This document shows positions 60,001-64,000 of a stretch of 64,000 bases of DNA, piece by piece. The stretch lies in the NCBI RefSeq assembly GCF_000526495.1, contig NZ_JAGE01000002.1, positions 310,001 to 374,000 of the forward strand, read 5' to 3'. How positions within the stretch are numbered: position 1 is the stretch's first letter; each line of letters begins with the position of its first letter. Under the pieces are notes generated by a model, which searched no databases, was not told the origin of the DNA, and saw only the letters and a program-made list of their open reading frames with translations. Source of the DNA: Ruminiclostridium josui JCM 17888 (GTDB lineage Bacteria > Bacillota > Clostridia > Acetivibrionales > DSM-1351). Position numbers and translations under genes: made by a program.

Positions 60001-61189
60001 AATAGCACGGTCGGGATACCGTAGGGACGAAATAAGTAATACAAGGACGGGCGTGTTTATAGGAGGTGGAGAAAGCTCCTATATTAAGAATAACAAAGAT
60101 TTAATACCGGAAAATGGGATGAAGCATCTTATTGTCAATATGATTCAGAACATGATGGCTGCCAGGATTTCCGATTTCTATAATTTGAAGGGTCCATCCC
60201 TTACTGTGGACACAGCATGCTCTTCTTCACTTGTAGCAATCCACAAGGCCTGCCAGAGTATTAATAGCGGGGAATGTGAAATGGCCATAGCAGGAGGAAT
60301 AGAACTGCTCCTTGACCCTGACCTTCATATAGGTTTCAGTAAGGCGGAAGTACTGTCCCCAGACGGTGTATGCCGTGTATTTGACCAAAAGGCTAATGGC
60401 TTTGTATTGGGAGAAGGTGCGGGAATTGTTCTTCTAAAGCCTTATGAAAAGGCGGTGCAGGATGGGGACAACATTCGAGCTGTTATTTTGGGTTCGGCTG
60501 TCAACAATGACGGTCACACCATGGGACTGACGGTTCCAAGCCAGGAAGGACAAAAAGAGGTTATCAGCCAGGCACTTAAAAAGAGTGGTGTTACTCCTGA
60601 AAGTATTTCCTATTTGGAGGCTCATGGGACAGGGACCTTGCTAGGAGATCCTATTGAAATAAGGGCTGCAAGTCAGGTTTATCAAGACACAGCAGGAAAA
60701 ACTCAATACTGCGCAGTTGGGTCTGTCAAGAGCAACATAGGACATCTGATACGTGCAGCCGGAGTTGCAAGTTTTATAAAAGTTGCGCTTGCCCTTGAAA
60801 ATAAAATAATTCCGCCTACCTTAAACTGCTTGGAGCCTCACCCTCGTTTTAAATTTGAAAGCTCACCTTTTTATCCCGTTAGAGAAGTGAGACAATGGCG
60901 TACGCAGGGGAATATGAGGAGAGCTGCAATATCGTCCTTTGGCTTTGGCGGTACTAACTGCCATATGATTCTAGATGAGTTCCAGTGTAATGAGGTAGAA
61001 AACTATATGCTTGTAAGAACAGCGCTTCCATTAAATACGTTTCGCCGTAACTATTTCTGCATAGGTAAAGAAATTAAAAGTGAGATAAAAGAGTCCGAAT
61101 TGCAGGAAGATGAAATTCTAAAGATTTTGGAAGGGTTGAAAAGTGGAGATGTCAGTCTTGAAGATGCAATGGCTTTAATAGGCAATTAA
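54083..61189 (+). CDS. Giant subunit D: ACP*-ACP-KS-DH-KR-ACP-KS
   Basis: About 2,368 residues from ATG 54083; the in-frame GTG at 54071 is part of the ribosome binding site (GTGGAGG). Domains: docking-like helix (LYERIKNGNIESKEALEEF); ACP11 whose phosphopantetheine serine is replaced by M98 (YGFDMVTL), hence probably inactive; ACP12 (S207); KS8 (from 303, C478, intact); DH4 (about 928-1220, H957, D1127); KR4 (about 1250-1700, Y1619/N1623, Asp in GVIKD); ACP13 (S1778); KS9 (from 1877, C2046, intact) and a C-terminal docking-like helix (ILEGLKSGDVSLEDAMAL). KS9 has no carrier here; its module continues with the DH at the start of subunit E. KS7 and KS8 with their preceding ACPs are close duplicates. 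Confidence 0.93.
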   Translation: MRNQISILYERIKNGNIESKEALEEFKLIAAQRKREIRLSTGLGQEKEGIDESVAVKETGILKDKIQAALLEVASKILKVNPQDIDTYVELSEYGFDMVTLSEFTSELNKNFNLELSQTVFFQNQTIESLANFLSKEFSDTFIKQLGIETSEFLNTVEEVTVVEPVRDKLNTENVSEYFKNLLSTAIKLPAERIEIDAPMEKYGIDSVMVMELTNELEKKFGSLPKTLFYEYQNIRELSGYFLELYPEKMAELLEIDKKNISEIESEAPLTEKAKPAFNRHRRHKFSFISSRHDTKRLPEVLDIAIIGVSGRYPGAENIKEFWSNLQNGRDCITEIPKERWDYSLYFDEDKSKPGKTYSKWGGFINDVDKFDPLFFNISPRDAEFMDPQERLFLECVYEALEDAGYTRQALAKHNENGMGGNVGVFAGVMYEEYQLYGVQETMQGRPMAIPGNPSSIANRVSYFFNFHGPSMSVDTMCSSSLTAIHLACHSLLRSECELAVAGGVNLSIHPNKYLGLGQGKFVSSKGRCESFGKGGDGYVPGEGVGALILKPLSKAIADRDQIYGVIKGVAVNHDGKTNGFTVPNPNAQANVIGNVFKRTGIDPRSISYIEAHGTGTSLGDPIEIAGLTKAFGEYTKDRKFCAIGSAKSNIGHCESAAGVAGVTKVLLQMKYKQLVPSLHSRILNPNIDFENTPFVVQQELTKWKRPVINGREVPRRAGISSFGAGGSNAHIIIEEYISESMESSFSQTTFSYPAIVVLSAKNSIRLKEVIERFLKEVEDGQLTEDELFNAAYTLQVGREPMEERLALTANSINELVKKLKDFLEGKEIINELYNDNIKSSKEELTGLTTEKEIQETIRKHIKAKDYGKICELWVKGIEFDWDMLYEIGKMPRRISLPTYPFAKDRYWIPSSNEDSGYAFEGKTSKLHPLIDRNISNFTEQKFCVRLTGDEFFLSDHRVSGIKTLPGAAYIEMARAAGEMAAEQKVRKLKNVFWTSPITIENSPMNIEISLYPGDNTAEFVVSSTGQEQQNSRIIHGQGKIVFEGLLEEKVKEQRIDIEELKRSSKKFFSFEECYTSFENNGLEYGQGFRTIQKIFIGKTSVLAHLQLPTTLKNSFDEFGLHPSILDGAFQSLIGFAGMDGSADGSGAGLMLPFSVGEVELINPLTESCYAFVDTSENFQTGSSRKYKILLLDESGLPLVRISDFIVRKLKQTHEKNALAKTKNTLLYLRPIWKEWPLDVSEKPILANKVLILDTQKDFYKGYIEYLEKSNVSDYQVNLAMPGNSFSYKEDYLYTINPQNEEDFSKLVKTMSENNQIPDLIIHLWSKESFDWDEKNIVSGLSTGVYSLFYLSKAFMRHKINSKIQLFHIYKGASGESQPQYSAIGAFAKAIRQENLRLLFKAIEIQKENVAQQIETKEILDIVTGELDKDSNQKDTEVRYKDGKRFLKALVEMNLMSEDRKEEECSLLKKDGIYLITGGMGGLGLIFAEYMVKQEKVTVILTGRSELRAEKQIELDNLKKWGSKIIYLPADISKRDEVEQLAQKISSEYGAINGIVHSAGVIKDALVPRKTRENFDEVLAPKIFGTVWLDKVFQDQPLDFFVLFSSVSGVIGNAGQSDYAFGNSFMDSFVEIREGLRSKGKRRGKTLSINWPLWKDGGMKVDEKTSQRMENASGVAPLSVSYGLKAFTDTLKSDFSQVIVLEGNRNKIIEKLGITVSTPYTPANPEATVTIDNKTGDVNDGLRTKVEKDLTMLIVELLKVKESDLDIEVDLGDYGIDSIVMMTMLNRIEEMYGITVEPNAVSENSSVKRLAEYILPMLDFSDKALHSEINHEDTVAEHVQEELQTEPSGYGFLQKSLGAANRFSRISSQYSSDNCKIAVIGMACRFPKSNSIEEYWDNLKNGRCMITEIPEERWRISDFYSPHKDENGKSYSKWGGFISDVYLFDADYFGIKYEDAIVMDPQHRILLELSEELIARSGYRRDEISNTRTGVFIGGGESSYIKNNKDLIPENGMKHLIVNMIQNMMAARISDFYNLKGPSLTVDTACSSSLVAIHKACQSINSGECEMAIAGGIELLLDPDLHIGFSKAEVLSPDGVCRVFDQKANGFVLGEGAGIVLLKPYEKAVQDGDNIRAVILGSAVNNDGHTMGLTVPSQEGQKEVISQALKKSGVTPESISYLEAHGTGTLLGDPIEIRAASQVYQDTAGKTQYCAVGSVKSNIGHLIRAAGVASFIKVALALENKIIPPTLNCLEPHPRFKFESSPFYPVREVRQWRTQGNMRRAAISSFGFGGTNCHMILDEFQCNEVENYMLVRTALPLNTFRRNYFCIGKEIKSEIKESELQEDEILKILEGLKSGDVSLEDAMALIGN

Positions 61190-61201
61190 AGGAGAAGGAA
61201 T

Positions 61202-64000
61202 ATGGATGAGAATTTACTGAATATATTAAAAGATTTTAAAGACAGCGGTATGAGCAAATACGAAGCTCTAGAGCATATTAAAAATATAAAAGGGAAAGCT
61301 CAAAATTCACAGTTGGTGCTTACATTTAAGTACGATGAACCTTATTTAAGGGATCATACTGTATTCGGGCAACAGGTGCTACTTGGTGTAACTCATTTTA
61401 GTATGGCCATTGATGCACTGAGCAAGGTACAGGGAAAACCGGCTACCCGTATAAATAATCTTCTATTTATAAATCCAGTTATTGTATCAGATGGAGAAGC
61501 TGTGGAATTAACAGTAAATATAAGGGAGAATAACAAAAGGCTGTACTTTGCATGCAGCTGTAGGAAAACTCCAGGATTGGAGAATTTTGAAGCGGCGTCG
61601 GGAGAATACATCAGTGAGTCTGCTGGTTTTCCCGGAACGTTGGATTTGGAATCCATTAAGGAAAATAGTGAAAGGGTACTGACAGGCGAAGAGATTTATA
61701 AAAGTATGGGAAAATCACCCATTGTCCACGGACCGTCGCTGAAAACACTAAAAAAAGTATATATGAACGGATTGGAATCCCTTGGAGAACTTGAACTAAC
61801 AGAAGAAATAATCAAAAACAGCTGTAGATATGAAGCCCATCCTGCTTTGTTGGACGGTGCCCTGGTAAGCATAATGCCAATACTGACAGATGAGGTTGAA
61901 GGGACTTTTCTGCCTTTGATGGTGAAGGATGTTTATATTTACGGGTCTCTTCCGCCTCAATGTGTGTCATACACAAGAATAGAAAAAATCAATTCTAATA
62001 TTGTAGTTGCAAACATTGATATTTGTAGTTTAAAAGGAGAAATACTTCTTAATTTGAAGGGCTTTACCTTTAAGAAGGTAAGAAGTATGGAAGATTTCGG
62101 AGGGCAAGGTGCTAATAGTACAGTCCTTTCAAATATACATGAGATACAGCAAGAAGATGTCAATATAGATACTAGCGGAGATTTCACTGTTTATGAAAGT
62201 ACAAATATAGGTAAGAAAATTGAAAGCTATATAACAGATAAAGTCAAATCTCTCTTAGATGTCGAAGATCATTGTATAGAAAATGATTTAAACTTTATGG
62301 ATATGGGGATAGATTCTACAAGCCTGATATCCATGGCCAATGATATTGAAAAGGAGTTAGACCTTGAGCTATATCCTACATTATTTTTTGAATACCAGAA
62401 TATTAACGAGCTTGTAGGATACTTTCTAAATGAACACGGCGACAGAGTAAGGTCCTACTTTAATGTAAAAACAGAGAAACCGGTAAAACTCACTGAGAGT
62501 AACAAAGGAGTAGAGGACTTAACTGCCAAGAAAAAGGCTGATATTGTAGGCCAAGTAAATAAAAAATCCGAGGAGTATAAAAGCCAGGAGGTCGCAGAAG
62601 TTAATGACAATGCTGATGATATTGCTGTTATAGGTATGGCAGGTATTTTTGCCGATTCGCCGGATGTAGAAAGTTTTTGGGAAAATCTCAGAAGCGGAAA
62701 GGATTTAATCAGAGAGATTCCTCTCGACCATTTTGATTGCCGGGACTGGTTTGACCCAAATCCCTTGGCAACTGACAAGATGTACTCAAAATGGGGGAGC
62801 TTTATTGAGGATGTAGGGAATTTTGACTCTGGGTTCTTTAATATTTCGCCTAGAGAGGCTGCTATGATGGACCCTCAGCTACGAAAACTTCTGCAGGTCA
62901 TATATTCTACAGCCGAGGACGCGGGATATGCATCCAGGATTAGCGGTACAAAAACAGGAATGTATGTTGGCGTATGCTTTCACGACTATAATTCGGAGAT
63001 ATCAAGGCATATGATTACTGTCGATCCTCATTCCGGTACTGGGAATGCTGCTACAATGTTGGCAAACAGACCATCATTTTATTTTAATTTGTATGGACCT
63101 AGTTTGGCTGTGGATACGGCATGCTCTTCATCGCTGGTGGCTTTACACCTTGCTTGTAAGGCACTAAAGCAGAATGAATGTGAAATGGCTTTCGCCGCAG
63201 GTACCAACTTACTGCTCAGTCCTTCTCACTACAGGTATTTTTGCAGCATTGGTTTATTATCGCCTACAGGACGCTGCCATACCTTTGACAATAGGGCTGA
63301 TGGTTATGTTCCCGGAGAAGCTGTTACTGCAGTGCTACTAAAACCTTTGAAAAAAGCATTGGAAGACAGAGATAATATTCATGCAATTATTAAGGGTTCT
63401 GCCATCAATCATGGGGGATATACCCCTTCAATTACTGCTCCTAGCGTAAAGCAGGAGGCTCAGGTTATTCAGGATGCCTGGAAGGATGCTGGTATAGACC
63501 CTAGAACGATAGGATATATTGAGGCACATGGTACAGGAACGAAACTGGGCGATCCTATTGAAATTAATGCGCTGCGCATGGTGTTTAAGGATTATCAGGA
63601 TGTTAAGCCTTTCTGTGCTGTGGGTTCGGCAAAGGCACATATAGGACATACCGAAGGAGCCGCTGGAATTACCGGTGTTATTAAGGCTATTATGTCATTA
63701 AAAAAAGGAGAAATACCAGCAATGCCTTATTTTGAAAACCTAAATCCGTATATCAAGCTTGAAGACTCGCCCATATATATAAACCGTAAGCTTGAGGAGT
63801 GGAAGCCTCTTAACGGCCAACCAAGGAGAGCGGGAATCAGCTCATTCGGATTTGGAGGTTCGTACGCACATGTGGTGGTTGAAGAATTCAATAATGGACA
63901 ATATTCTGAGATAACTGAAAATGCAATGCCCCAGATATTCGTCCTTTCTGCACGGAATAGGGAGAGATTGAGAAAGCATGCCGAAAACATAAAGACTTTT
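61202..64000 (+). CDS. Subunit E: DH-ACP-KS... (3' end beyond window)
   Basis: The frame is open for 933 codons from ATG 61202 (AAAGGAG upstream) to the window edge. Domains seen: docking-like helix (LLNILKDFKDSGMSKYEAL); a short DH-like domain (about 38-300) with H52 of HxxxG kept but the following Pro replaced by L61, and D218 kept with V222 where Gln is usual; ACP14 (S372); KS10 (from 473, C641, intact HGTGT and K-AHIGH), which ends near residue 895 with the post-KS linker beginning. The DH completes the split module begun by KS9 on subunit D. Its altered motifs leave open a dehydratase, a double-bond-shifting or a cyclising role. Further modules and the release domain lie outside the window. 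Confidence 0.92.
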   Translation, partial: MDENLLNILKDFKDSGMSKYEALEHIKNIKGKAQNSQLVLTFKYDEPYLRDHTVFGQQVLLGVTHFSMAIDALSKVQGKPATRINNLLFINPVIVSDGEAVELTVNIRENNKRLYFACSCRKTPGLENFEAASGEYISESAGFPGTLDLESIKENSERVLTGEEIYKSMGKSPIVHGPSLKTLKKVYMNGLESLGELELTEEIIKNSCRYEAHPALLDGALVSIMPILTDEVEGTFLPLMVKDVYIYGSLPPQCVSYTRIEKINSNIVVANIDICSLKGEILLNLKGFTFKKVRSMEDFGGQGANSTVLSNIHEIQQEDVNIDTSGDFTVYESTNIGKKIESYITDKVKSLLDVEDHCIENDLNFMDMGIDSTSLISMANDIEKELDLELYPTLFFEYQNINELVGYFLNEHGDRVRSYFNVKTEKPVKLTESNKGVEDLTAKKKADIVGQVNKKSEEYKSQEVAEVNDNADDIAVIGMAGIFADSPDVESFWENLRSGKDLIREIPLDHFDCRDWFDPNPLATDKMYSKWGSFIEDVGNFDSGFFNISPREAAMMDPQLRKLLQVIYSTAEDAGYASRISGTKTGMYVGVCFHDYNSEISRHMITVDPHSGTGNAATMLANRPSFYFNLYGPSLAVDTACSSSLVALHLACKALKQNECEMAFAAGTNLLLSPSHYRYFCSIGLLSPTGRCHTFDNRADGYVPGEAVTAVLLKPLKKALEDRDNIHAIIKGSAINHGGYTPSITAPSVKQEAQVIQDAWKDAGIDPRTIGYIEAHGTGTKLGDPIEINALRMVFKDYQDVKPFCAVGSAKAHIGHTEGAAGITGVIKAIMSLKKGEIPAMPYFENLNPYIKLEDSPIYINRKLEEWKPLNGQPRRAGISSFGFGGSYAHVVVEEFNNGQYSEITENAMPQIFVLSARNRERLRKHAENIKTF

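Larger units (their letters stand above)
15347..64000 (+). other. trans-AT PKS/NRPS biosynthetic gene cluster (incomplete at right edge)
   Basis: Ten same-strand genes with gaps of 2-129 bases follow one promoter and no internal terminator is evident, so they form one operon. The visible line has 10 ketosynthases, 16 carrier domains (14 ACP, 2 PCP), 5 DH, 4 KR, 2 Cy, 1 A, 2 Ox and one in-line ER, plus a separate AT-ER, HMGS, crotonase, hydrolase and methyltransferase. No KS is followed by an AT, the mark of trans-AT systems. The chain-release domain and the other beta-branching proteins must lie beyond base 64,000 or elsewhere. Confidence 0.95.

Overview
The window reads as a low-GC Firmicute of class Clostridia. 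A secreted family-9 glycosidase ends in a type I dockerin, which points to a cellulosome-forming anaerobe of the Ruminiclostridium (Clostridium cellulolyticum/papyrosolvens) kind. The species call is an inference from that gene and the general gene style, not a sequence match.

Bases 1-15,200 are ordinary chromosome: a 5'-truncated cysteine desulfurase overlapping thiI, a DUF2225 zinc-ribbon protein, an AIR-synthase-like protein, glyA behind a strong sigma-A promoter, a divergent AraC-regulator/GH9-dockerin pair, a close relative of rifampin phosphotransferase (rph), a membrane chemoreceptor and a DUF2935 protein. Most of these have their own promoter or terminator.

From about 15,350 to the right edge the window is one same-strand biosynthetic operon that runs off the end: a hybrid trans-acyltransferase PKS/NRPS. 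A near-consensus promoter and a 280-base leader precede (1) a fused malonyl acyltransferase-enoylreductase, (2) an alpha/beta hydrolase, (3) a SAM methyltransferase, (4) giant subunit A (ACP-ACP-ACP-KS-DH-KR-ACP-KS-ACP-Cy-Cy), (5) giant subunit B (A[Ser]-PCP-PCP-Ox-Ox-KS0-ACP-KS-KR-ACP-KS-ACP-ACP), (6) HMG-CoA synthase-like and (7) PksI-like crotonase proteins for beta-branching, (8) subunit C (ER-KS-DH-KR-ACP-KS-DH), (9) subunit D (ACP*-ACP-KS-DH-KR-ACP-KS) and (10) the start of subunit E (DH-ACP-KS...). No module contains an integrated AT, so the free AT must load all of them. In these labels KS0 is a ketosynthase without its HGTGT histidine and ACP* is a carrier without its serine.

The centrepiece is a split module with two heterocyclization domains, one adenylation domain with a serine code, two carrier proteins and two SagB/McbC-type flavin oxidase domains. 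The simplest reading is that two serines become two directly linked oxazoles. A keto-reducing module and a module with paired, Trp-flagged ACPs for an HMGS-type branch follow, then a series of dehydrating modules. Several catalytic positions are lost or unusual (KS2, KS3, ACP3, ACP11, Ox1, the DH of subunit E). Matching short helical motifs at the B/C, C/D and D/E termini look like docking elements that set subunit order. The starter unit, release domain, first enoyl-CoA hydratase, donor ACP and decarboxylating KS are not in the window. Module numbering follows gene order and assumes colinearity.
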